Of a DNA stretch of 64,000 nucleotides, positions 9,809 through 18,043 are shown one piece after another. Within the stretch, counting starts at the first letter, position 1. The number at the start of each line of letters is the position of its first letter. The translations under genes and the position numbers were made by a program. The DNA comes from Bacteroidetes bacterium HGW-Bacteroidetes-2 (GTDB lineage: Bacteria; Bacteroidota; Bacteroidia; Flavobacteriales; Flavobacteriaceae). The DNA lies in contig PHDJ01000005.1 of assembly GCA_002842575.1 (NCBI GenBank), positions 62,001-126,000 on the forward strand, read 5' to 3'. Under the pieces are notes generated by a model. That model did no database searches and was not told the origin of the DNA. It worked only from the letters and a program-made list of their open reading frames with translations.

Positions 9809-10735
9809 TTACTTATTTGCTACCGTTTGAATAAATATTTCGTTAACACTTGGTATGACTTCTACAAAGTGATTAATTTGCCCTTTTGAGGTTAAATAGG
9901 TTATTAATTCATTTGGTGAACTGTTAGCATCCATTTTTATATTTATTTTAAGTTCCTCGCCAAGGGTTTTAAAATTTGCCTCTGACACAACAAATCGATC
10001 TTTTAGTTCATTCATCAATGGTTCTTGGTTACTACAAATTAGCCCAACTTCATAGGTGTTTGATTTATAAGAAAGTTTAATATCTTTTAATCTACCATCT
10101 AATAATTTGTTTGCATTATGAATTAATGCAATATGATCACAAAGTTCTTCAACAGATTCCATCCTATGGGTTGAAAAAATTATGGTTGCACCATTTTCTC
10201 TTAATTGAAGAATTTCATCTTTTATTAAGTTTGCATTTACTGGATCAAAACCACTAAAAGGTTCGTCAAAAATCAATAATTTTGGCTCGTGTAAAACGGT
10301 AACAATAAATTGCACCTTTTGTGCCATTCCTTTAGAAAGCTCTTCAATTTTTTTATCCCACCAACTTCCAATATCTAACCTATCAAACCAATACTTTAAT
10401 CGTTCTTTAGCTTGTCCTTTTGAAAGACCTTTTAATTGTGCAAGATAAAGAGCTTGTTCGCCCACTTTCATTGATTTATAGAGCCCACGCTCTTCAGGAA
10501 GGTAGCCAATGTTTTGTATATGATGTGCTTGCAAGAGTTCCCCATCCAAAAAAACTTTCCCCGAATCAGGCATAGTTATTTGATTTATGATGCGAATAAA
10601 AGTAGTTTTTCCTGCTCCATTTGGACCTAAAAGTCCATATATGCTGCCTTTTGGCACTGCTATGGAAATATCATTTAATGCAGTAAATTCACCAAAATTT
10701 TTACAAACATTTTCTGCTACTAATAAATTTTCCAT
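9809..10735 (-). CDS. ABC transporter ATP-binding protein, NatA-like
   Basis: Walker A GPNGAGKTT, LSKGMAQK signature, LLIFDEPFSGFDP Walker B. Confidence 0.92.
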   Translation of the reverse strand: MENLLVAENVCKNFGEFTALNDISIAVPKGSIYGLLGPNGAGKTTFIRIINQITMPDSGKVFLDGELLQAHHIQNIGYLPEERGLYKSMKVGEQALYLAQLKGLSKGQAKERLKYWFDRLDIGSWWDKKIEELSKGMAQKVQFIVTVLHEPKLLIFDEPFSGFDPVNANLIKDEILQLRENGATIIFSTHRMESVEELCDHIALIHNANKLLDGRLKDIKLSYKSNTYEVGLICSNQEPLMNELKDRFVVSEANFKTLGEELKINIKMDANSSPNELITYLTSKGQINHFVEVIPSVNEIFIQTVANK

Positions 10736-10841
10736 GAAATTTTATGTGTTTAGACATTTTGTTGTTAGAATAAAAAACCCTTGAAATGTTACAGATATAC
10801 CTATAAAATTGACAAATAAAATAATCTTTTTTATAAAAACA

Positions 10842-10880
10842 AAACCCACCCTTAGAATATACAAAACCAAGGATGGGAAA
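10842..10880 (-). terminator. Rho-independent terminator downstream of dnaJ
   Basis: Minus strand CCCATCCTTGG...CTAAGGGTGGG stem followed by TTTTGTTTTT. Confidence 0.6.
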
Positions 10881-10962
10881 AAAAATTGCTATGAAAAAGA
10901 AAAATTGGTTAGTTAAGAACTAACTTAACAAATATAAGAATAAAATTTTAATCTTAATAGGC

Positions 10963-12078
10963 TTATGAAAACATATCTTTTACTTTTTCAAAAAATGATT
11001 TATCTTCTAGTTGCGGCTTGGGTTGAAAGTTACTATCGTTAGCCATTTTTTCAAAGAAATCTTTTTGTTCTTTAGAAAGAGTTTTAGGTGTCCAAACATT
11101 TATGTGAACAAGCAAATCGCCTGTTCCATAACCATTTATACTAGGAATGCCTTTATTTCGCAAGCGCAATATTTTTCCACTTTGTACGCCCTCTTCAATT
11201 TTTATTCGCACTTTACCACTAACGGTATCAATCTCTTTAGAAGCTCCTAGAGCTGCTTCAGAAAAACTTACATATAAGTCATAATGCAAATTATCGCCTT
11301 CTCGTTGTAAGGTTTCATGTACTTTTTCTTCAATAGCAACAAGAAGGTCACCTGGAATTCCATTCCCCGGTGCTTCATTCCCTTTGCCAGAAACTTTAAG
11401 CTGCATTCCATCAACAACTCCTGCTGGTATTTTTATTGAAACGGTTTCTTCAGTTAATAACATACCATCAGCATCGGCATTTGCAGGTTTTTTATCAATA
11501 ATTTGTCCTGAACCCCCACAAGTATTGCAAGGAGAAGATGTTTGCATTCTTCCTAAAATAGTATTTGTGATTCGCATTATTTGACCACTTCCATGGCAAG
11601 TAGAGCAGGTTTTATAGGTGGTTCCGTGAGCTAATTTTTTTCGTTTTACTTTTATTTTCTTTTCAACGCCATTTGCAACTTCTTCCAAAGTTAATACCAC
11701 CCGAATGCGAAGGTTACTTCCTTTCATTCTGCGTTGTCCTCCACCGCCAAAGCCACTAAAACCTGAAAAACCACCGCCTCCACCACCAAAAATATCTCCA
11801 AACTGACTAAAAATATCTTCCATGTTCATGCCTCCACCACTAAATCCTCCAGCACCATCAAAGGCTTGATGACCATACTGATCGTAACGCGCTTTTTTAT
11901 TGGGATCACTTAGGACTTCATAAGCTTCTGCGGCTTTTTTAAACATACCTTCCGCTTTTGGATCTCCCGGATTTTTGTCTGGATGGTGTTCAATGGCTTT
12001 TTTTCGATATGCCTTTTTTATTTCTGCAGCTGTTGCATTTTTAGAAATGCCTAATATGTCATAATAATCTTCTTTCAT
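10963..12078 (-). CDS. dnaJ: Chaperone DnaJ
   Basis: J-domain MKEDYYDILGISKNATAAEIKKAYR...HPDKNPGD, G/F region, CxxCxGxG zinc motifs. Confidence 0.96.
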   Translation of the reverse strand: MKEDYYDILGISKNATAAEIKKAYRKKAIEHHPDKNPGDPKAEGMFKKAAEAYEVLSDPNKKARYDQYGHQAFDGAGGFSGGGMNMEDIFSQFGDIFGGGGGGFSGFSGFGGGGQRRMKGSNLRIRVVLTLEEVANGVEKKIKVKRKKLAHGTTYKTCSTCHGSGQIMRITNTILGRMQTSSPCNTCGGSGQIIDKKPANADADGMLLTEETVSIKIPAGVVDGMQLKVSGKGNEAPGNGIPGDLLVAIEEKVHETLQREGDNLHYDLYVSFSEAALGASKEIDTVSGKVRIKIEEGVQSGKILRLRNKGIPSINGYGTGDLLVHINVWTPKTLSKEQKDFFEKMANDSNFQPKPQLEDKSFFEKVKDMFS

Positions 12079-12126
12079 GAAATTTTGTTCTAATTGAGTG
12101 GATGCTCTATTTTTAAAAAATAAAAA

Positions 12127-12678
12127 TTATTGTCCTATGATTACTTTTGGATAACGTAAAACCTTATCTCCAATGGTATAGCCTTTTTCTACAACATCGA
12201 TAATTTTTCCTTTTAAATCCTCTGAAGGAGCGGGTATTTGTGTGATAGCTTCGTGATTATCTGCATTAAAAATTTCGCCTTGTTGAACTTCAACTATTTG
12301 CAATCCTTTACTTTTTAATGTTTCTTTTAATTTATTGTTAATAAGTTGAACCCCTTGAAAAAGTGAGTCATTTCCTTCTTTTTCAATTTGTATTAAGGCG
12401 CGGTCAAAATCATCTAAAACGGGCAATAAAGACTGAATAACCTCCTGACCTGCCGTTTTAAAGAGTTCTATGCGTTCTTTGTTTGTCCGCTTTTTATAAT
12501 TCTCAAATTCTGCAAAAAGTCGTAAAAAACGCTCTTTTTCTTTTATTAATTCTTCTTCTACAGAAATGATTTCTTCAGCAGTAACATTCTCTACATCTGT
12601 ATTATTTTCTACTGTAGCTGGGTTTATATCTTCTATTTTTGTTGCTTCTGTTTCTTTTTGTTTATTTTTCTTACTCAT
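12127..12678 (-). CDS. grpE: Nucleotide exchange factor GrpE
   Basis: FAEFENYKKRTNKERIELFKTAGQEVIQSLLPVLDDFDRAL; directly upstream of dnaJ; start at MSKKNK or at MRLP (12690). Confidence 0.93.
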   Translation of the reverse strand: MSKKNKQKETEATKIEDINPATVENNTDVENVTAEEIISVEEELIKEKERFLRLFAEFENYKKRTNKERIELFKTAGQEVIQSLLPVLDDFDRALIQIEKEGNDSLFQGVQLINNKLKETLKSKGLQIVEVQQGEIFNADNHEAITQIPAPSEDLKGKIIDVVEKGYTIGDKVLRYPKVIIGQ

Positions 12679-12714
12679 TGGAAGTCGCATTTTCTATTTT
12701 AACTTTTTACCATA

Positions 12715-12753
12715 CAAAAGTACTGCCAATAACATGTAAGTGCCAAAATGTCA
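12715..12753 (-). promoter_or_regulatory. grpE promoter element: TGACA-N3-TGGCA, N12, TGGCA-N6-TTG
   Basis: Minus-strand TGACATTTTGGCACTTACATGTTATTGGCAGTACTTTTG; same geometry as upstream of dnaK. Confidence 0.6.
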
Positions 12754-12840
12754 TTTAAAAAATTTTAATATAAATTTATGCATTTTTTAAAAGAGAGCCA
12801 GTATTTTTACAAATATTAAAAAAGCCTTAAAAACTTATTT

Positions 12841-13509
12841 ATGAGAAATAAAACATACCAACTTTTTTTAGCAGCAATTTTTGTAATTACAATAACATCT
12901 TGCAAAAATGATAAACAAAACGGAACCGATGCTCGAGAAACTTTAACTACTTCTGAAACCTCAATAGTTTATTTACTAGATGCCAATGCATCCACGATTG
13001 AATGGAGTGGTCGGAAACCAACAAAAACACATACAGGAATCATTAAAATTGCCTCGGGAAGCTTTAATATATCAGAGGATAACGCTATTGAGGGAGGTGA
13101 CTTTATCCTTGACATGAGAAGCATAACTGTAACAGATCTTGATCCAGGAGATGGCAAAGAAAATCTTGAGGGCCATTTAAAAGGTACCGTTGTGGGAAAA
13201 GAAGGAGATTTTTTTGATACAAACAATTTTCCGGAAGGAATTTTTGAAGTAACTGGAGTCAAAATGGCGGATGGAAAATCTTGGTTACAAGGAAACTTAA
13301 CCCTGAAAGATGTGACAAAAAATATAGAGTTTCCTATAAATGTGTCTTTTGAAGGAAATAAAATAATATTACAAAGTGAACCGTTTACATTAAATCGTAC
13401 ACATTGGGGATTAAACTTTGGCTCAAAAAGTGTCTTTGATAATTTAGGAGACAAATTTATTAATGACGATATGGAAATCACCGTTATCGTAGAAGCTAAT
13501 AAAGCATGA
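12841..13509 (+). CDS. YceI-family lipoprotein
   Basis: Lipobox-like VITITSCKND; YceI pattern DANASTIEWSGRKPTKTHTG...GNLTLKDVTKNIEFPI. Confidence 0.9.
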   Translation: MRNKTYQLFLAAIFVITITSCKNDKQNGTDARETLTTSETSIVYLLDANASTIEWSGRKPTKTHTGIIKIASGSFNISEDNAIEGGDFILDMRSITVTDLDPGDGKENLEGHLKGTVVGKEGDFFDTNNFPEGIFEVTGVKMADGKSWLQGNLTLKDVTKNIEFPINVSFEGNKIILQSEPFTLNRTHWGLNFGSKSVFDNLGDKFINDDMEITVIVEANKA

Positions 13510-13569
13510 TACCCTTCTCATGATTTTAAACCTTATAGGATGTGCAAAAAAACGGATATTCTTTTTTAA

Positions 13570-14490
13570 TTAAATCAAGTTTTCTAATGCTTTGACCAAA
13601 GTAGGATACTTAAATTGAAACCCTTTATTTTCAATTTTCTTAGAACTTACTTTTTGTCCTGACAACACTAAAATAGCCATTTCACCTAAGATTACTTGCA
13701 AAATAAAAGCAGGAATGTTTGGCAACCATAATGGTTTTTTAAGCCTTTTAGCTATTTCAATTGTCATTTCATTGTTTGTAACTGGATTTGGAGAAACCGC
13801 ATTGTAAACACCTTCTAAATTATTTTGTAAAACAAAAAGATATAGTGCTGCAATGTCTTTAATATGAATCCAAGACTGCCATTGTTTTCCACTTCCCAAT
13901 GGTGCTCCCAATCCAAGTTTTATAGGTTGTATGAGTTTTGGTAAAGCCCCTTCTAGTGCATCTAAAACAACTCCTGTTCTAATTTTTGCAACTTTCATAT
14001 GCTCGATGGCAAATTTATCGGCGATTTCTTCCCAATTCAATACAACATTCCCTAAAAAAGAATCGTCTATTTCTTGAGATTCTTCAGTGTAAAGTTCTTC
14101 TAATGAATTTGGGTAAATATTGATACCGCTTGAGGATATAAATTGTTTTACTTGATTTTCATGCTTATGAAGTGTATTAAACAAAAGATTAGCGCTTAAA
14201 ACCCTGCTTTCGATTATTTCTTCTTTATAATCTGGCGTCCATTTACTAGCGATTGAAGCACCTGCTAGGTGAATGATGGCATCTACACCTAGAAGGCATA
14301 AAGCATCTATTTCACCTTGTTTGGGATTCCAAAAATATCCGCGATAATTTGGTTTGTTTTTTATTTTATGCTGAGAAGTGGTTAAATAATGAACATCAAT
14401 AGTATTTTGATGGCAGAGTTTAATTATTTCTTTTCCTATAAGTCCCGTAGCACCACTAATTAAAACTTTCATTGAAAAACGTATTTGCAA
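13570..14490 (-). CDS. TIGR01777-type NAD(P)-dependent epimerase (YfcH-like)
   Basis: KVLISGATGLIGKEI; HLAGASIASKWTPDYKEEIIESRV; GSGKQWQSWIHIKDIA. Confidence 0.9.
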   Translation of the reverse strand: MQIRFSMKVLISGATGLIGKEIIKLCHQNTIDVHYLTTSQHKIKNKPNYRGYFWNPKQGEIDALCLLGVDAIIHLAGASIASKWTPDYKEEIIESRVLSANLLFNTLHKHENQVKQFISSSGINIYPNSLEELYTEESQEIDDSFLGNVVLNWEEIADKFAIEHMKVAKIRTGVVLDALEGALPKLIQPIKLGLGAPLGSGKQWQSWIHIKDIAALYLFVLQNNLEGVYNAVSPNPVTNNEMTIEIAKRLKKPLWLPNIPAFILQVILGEMAILVLSGQKVSSKKIENKGFQFKYPTLVKALENLI

Positions 14491-14578
14491 CGAATTTACA
14501 ACTTACTTTGCGGTTATGCTATTTTTTAAAAAAGGTTTAACAAGACATTGCATATACCTCTTTTTAAACACTATTTTG

Positions 14579-15448
14579 CTACACTTTATTTAGTAAATAT
14601 TGACCATAACTACTTTTTTTAAGAGGCTCTGCAAGCTCTAGAAGTTGTTTTTTATCAATAAAACCTTTACGATAGGCCACCTCTTCAATACATCCTATTT
14701 TCAATCCAGTACGTTTTTCAATGGTTTTTACAAATTCTGTTGCTTCTGTTAGTGCTTCATGGGTTCCTGTATCCAGCCAAGCGTAACCGCGACTCATTAT
14801 TTGCATTTTTAATTTTTTTTGTTCCAGAAATGCCGAATTAACACTAGTTATTTCTAGCTCCCCTCTTTCAGAAGGTTGTACTTTTTTAGCGATATCTACA
14901 ACAGTATTTGGGTAAAAGTATAGCCCTACTACGGCATAATTACTTTTTGGATGTAATGGTTTTTCTTCGATACTAAGAACATTAGCAGATGCATCAAAAG
15001 CGGCAACCCCGTAACGCTCTGGATCATCAACATAGTAACCAAAAACGGTTGCTTTTTGCTCCTTTTCAACAGCTAATATAGCCTCTTGTAATAATTTTTG
15101 AAATCCTGCTCCAAAGAAGATATTATCGCCTAAGATTAGACAGACATCATCAACACCAATAAATTCTTCGCCAATAAGAAAGGCTTGTGCTAGGCCATCT
15201 GGTGAAGGTTGCTCTGCATAGGAAATCGATATTCCTAATTGTGAGCCATTCCCAAAAAGTTTTTTAAAATTAGGCAAATCGGAAGGGGTTGATATAATTA
15301 ATACTTCTTTTATGCCAGCTAATAGCAATACTGACAATGGATAGTAAATCATTGGTTTGTCATATATTGGTAACAATTGTTTTGAAACCACTTGGGTTAG
15401 TGGGTGCAATCTGGTGCCTGAACCTCCTGCTAAAATTATTCCCTTCAT
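14579..15448 (-). CDS. rfbA: Glucose-1-phosphate thymidylyltransferase
   Basis: [39 protein letters not shown]. Confidence 0.95.
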   Translation of the reverse strand: MKGIILAGGSGTRLHPLTQVVSKQLLPIYDKPMIYYPLSVLLLAGIKEVLIISTPSDLPNFKKLFGNGSQLGISISYAEQPSPDGLAQAFLIGEEFIGVDDVCLILGDNIFFGAGFQKLLQEAILAVEKEQKATVFGYYVDDPERYGVAAFDASANVLSIEEKPLHPKSNYAVVGLYFYPNTVVDIAKKVQPSERGELEITSVNSAFLEQKKLKMQIMSRGYAWLDTGTHEALTEATEFVKTIEKRTGLKIGCIEEVAYRKGFIDKKQLLELAEPLKKSSYGQYLLNKV

Positions 15449-15500
15449 TTTTTACAAATTTATTAAATCGATATAGAGATTAGCAAAATAAACTTTTATA

Positions 15501-16550
15501 CTATTCTTTATACTGCTTTTCATAGTATTTTTGATAAGCTCCTGAGGTAACATGCTCTAACCAAGTTGTATTTTTTAAATACCAGTCAATCGTTTTAAAA
15601 AGTCCTTCTTCAAAAGTAACACTTGGTTTCCAGCCTAACTCTTTGCTGATTTTTGTAGCGTCAATGGCATAACGTAAATCGTGTCCTGGCCTATCTTTAA
15701 CAAAAGTAATTAAACTTTCTGATGCGCCTTCTACTTTCCCAAGTTTTACATCCATAAGCTTGCAAAGAAGTTTTACTAAATCTATATTTTTCCATTCATT
15801 AAATCCACCAATATTATACGTTTCTGATATTTTTCCATGGAGAAATACCGTGTCAATAGCCATTGCGTGATCCAAAACATATAGCCAATCACGAGTATAA
15901 TTTCCATCGCCATAAACAGGTAGTGCCTTATTTTTAAGAATGTTATGAATAAAAAGTGGGATTAATTTTTCAGGAAACTGGTTTGGCCCATAATTATTGG
16001 AACAATTTGAAATAATATAAGGCAATCCATAGGTTTCTCCATAGGCTCTTACAAAGTGATCAGAGCTAGCTTTTGAAGCAGAATATGGTGAGTTAGGATT
16101 ATAAGAAGTGGTTTCTGTGAAAAGTCCTGTTTTACCTAGGGTACCATAAACCTCATCGGTACTGATATGATAAAAAAGTTTGTTTGAAAAGTTGTTTTTC
16201 CAAGTAAACTTTGCGGCATTTAATAAATTTACCGTTCCTAAAACATTGGTTTTCAAAAATTCTAAAGGATCAGTAATTGACCTATCGACATGCGATTCAG
16301 CTGCTAAATGGATTACTTTATCAAAACGATATTTTTTAAAAAGGGAAAAAATAGTATCTGCATCGCAGATATTTGCTTTTAAAAAAGTATAATTAGCTGC
16401 CTTTTCAACATCTTTTAAATTTTCTAAATTACCGGCATAGGTTAAAGCATCAAGATTATAAATGGTATCATTAGGATATTTGTTAACAAAATACCGCACT
16501 ACATGCGATCCTATAAAACCTGCTCCTCCAGTAATTAAAATAGTCTTCAT
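15501..16550 (-). CDS. rfbB: dTDP-glucose 4,6-dehydratase
   Basis: ILITGGAGFIGSHVV; HLAAESHVDRSI; STDEVYGTLG; YSASKASSDHFVRAY. Confidence 0.95.
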   Translation of the reverse strand: MKTILITGGAGFIGSHVVRYFVNKYPNDTIYNLDALTYAGNLENLKDVEKAANYTFLKANICDADTIFSLFKKYRFDKVIHLAAESHVDRSITDPLEFLKTNVLGTVNLLNAAKFTWKNNFSNKLFYHISTDEVYGTLGKTGLFTETTSYNPNSPYSASKASSDHFVRAYGETYGLPYIISNCSNNYGPNQFPEKLIPLFIHNILKNKALPVYGDGNYTRDWLYVLDHAMAIDTVFLHGKISETYNIGGFNEWKNIDLVKLLCKLMDVKLGKVEGASESLITFVKDRPGHDLRYAIDATKISKELGWKPSVTFEEGLFKTIDWYLKNTTWLEHVTSGAYQKYYEKQYKE

Positions 16551-16573
16551 TATTTTTGAATCAAATAAAAAAA

Positions 16574-17440
16574 TTAAACAGTATCAATAAAACTCTTTTC
16601 TGTTTTATTGAAAATTATTAATCCTACTAAGAAGATAATAATTGAAATTGCTAAGGTATATAAAAAACCAAACCAGCTAAAAATACCCGTATCTAAAACC
16701 ATAAACCTAAACCCTTCAATTATTTGTGTTAGCGGATTGTACTCAACTATCCAAGCATATTTTGGCTGTTTATCTTTAATTTCTGATAATGGGTAAGGTA
16801 CCGCAGAAATATACATTAGTAAAGAAACACCAAAACCCACTAGTATATTTAAATCGCGGTATTTTGTGGTTAGTGCAGAAATAATCATTCCTAAACCTAG
16901 CCCTAAAAGAGCCATAATAAGAACATATACGGGAAATAATACCAAATTAAAATTGGGTTTAACCTCAGCACCAATAAATACATAATATAAATAAAATGCT
17001 ATAAGTATAAGTAATTGAATGCCAAATTTTAAAAGATTTGAAATGGTAACAGACAATGGCATAATGACTCTTGGAAAATATACTTTTCCAAAAATATTTT
17101 GATTTGCCGTAAAGGTATTTGATGTGCCCGTTAAACAAGCAGTAAAATAATTCCAAGCTGTTATACCGGTAAGATTAAACAAAAAGGCAGGTACGACTCC
17201 TGTTTGAATGTTTGCAATATTATTAAAAACCAAAGTAAAGATAATTGAGGTAAACAAAGGTTGGATAAAAAACCATAAAGGACCGAGAATTGTTTGTTTA
17301 TAAACCGTTACTATATCTCTTTTGACAAACAAAACTAACAAGTCGCGATAGCGCCATATTTCTTTAAAATTAATATCAACCATCTTATATTTTGCTGATA
17401 TTTCGTAAAGCCAGGTATCCTTTTCTGCGGTTTCTTTCAT
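16574..17440 (-). CDS. ABC-2 type polysaccharide exporter permease (Wzm-like)
   Basis: RYRDLLVLFVKRDIVTVYKQTILGPLWFFIQP; likely start MKETAEKD at 17440, overlapping the upstream stop (TAATG). Confidence 0.87.
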   Translation of the reverse strand: MKETAEKDTWLYEISAKYKMVDINFKEIWRYRDLLVLFVKRDIVTVYKQTILGPLWFFIQPLFTSIIFTLVFNNIANIQTGVVPAFLFNLTGITAWNYFTACLTGTSNTFTANQNIFGKVYFPRVIMPLSVTISNLLKFGIQLLILIAFYLYYVFIGAEVKPNFNLVLFPVYVLIMALLGLGLGMIISALTTKYRDLNILVGFGVSLLMYISAVPYPLSEIKDKQPKYAWIVEYNPLTQIIEGFRFMVLDTGIFSWFGFLYTLAISIIIFLVGLIIFNKTEKSFIDTV

Positions 17441-18033
17441 TAGTAACTTGCTAGAGATGCATAAATATATTTTAAGTCTTTTGCAAAAGACCAATTGGCA
17501 ACGTATTCTTTATTAATTTTAACCTTATCGGGCCAAATAACCATGTCATTAAAATATTGAGGATTTTCTTGCTGTAGTAAAACCTCCTCCTCATTTTTAT
17601 ATTTTAAAGTAGCAGGACCTGTAATACCTGGTCTTATAGAAAGAATAATTTTATCCTCTCCTTTTAATTTATCTGCATAACCAGTAATATCGGGCCTAGG
17701 GCCAACGATACTCATATCTCCAATTAATACATTGATAAATTGTGGTAGCTCGTCAAGTTTTGTTTTTCGCAGCCAATGTCCAAAACTTGTTTCTAAATTT
17801 TTTATTTCTTGAACACTTTGGTGGTTTAAACCTTTTAAGGTCCTTATTTTATACATGATAAATGGTTTTCCATTTTTTCCTATTCTTTTTTGACAGAACA
17901 AACCTGACATTTTTGTGCTAAAACCGGCAAAAACAATTAACAGTAGTATAGGAATACCTAAAACCAATACTATAAAAAAAGAAAAAACAACATCAAACAT
18001 ACGCTTAATACTTTGTTGACTTGATGTTAGCAT
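17440..18033 (-). CDS. Undecaprenyl-phosphate sugar transferase (bacterial sugar transferase family)
   Basis: SIKRMFDVVFSFF; RIGKNGKPFIMYKIRTL; LRKTKLDELPQFINVLIGDMSIVGPRPD; start set to MLTSSQQ because upstream ORF extension is an out-of-frame read of the wzc tail. Confidence 0.9.
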   Translation of the reverse strand: MLTSSQQSIKRMFDVVFSFFIVLVLGIPILLLIVFAGFSTKMSGLFCQKRIGKNGKPFIMYKIRTLKGLNHQSVQEIKNLETSFGHWLRKTKLDELPQFINVLIGDMSIVGPRPDITGYADKLKGEDKIILSIRPGITGPATLKYKNEEEVLLQQENPQYFNDMVIWPDKVKINKEYVANWSFAKDLKYIYASLASY

Positions 18034-18043
18034 AAATAGAAAG

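Noticed and set aside
12969-13481. 170-aa minus-strand ORF opposite the YceI gene
   Set aside because: Antisense shadow of a well-supported coding gene; no recognisable domain.
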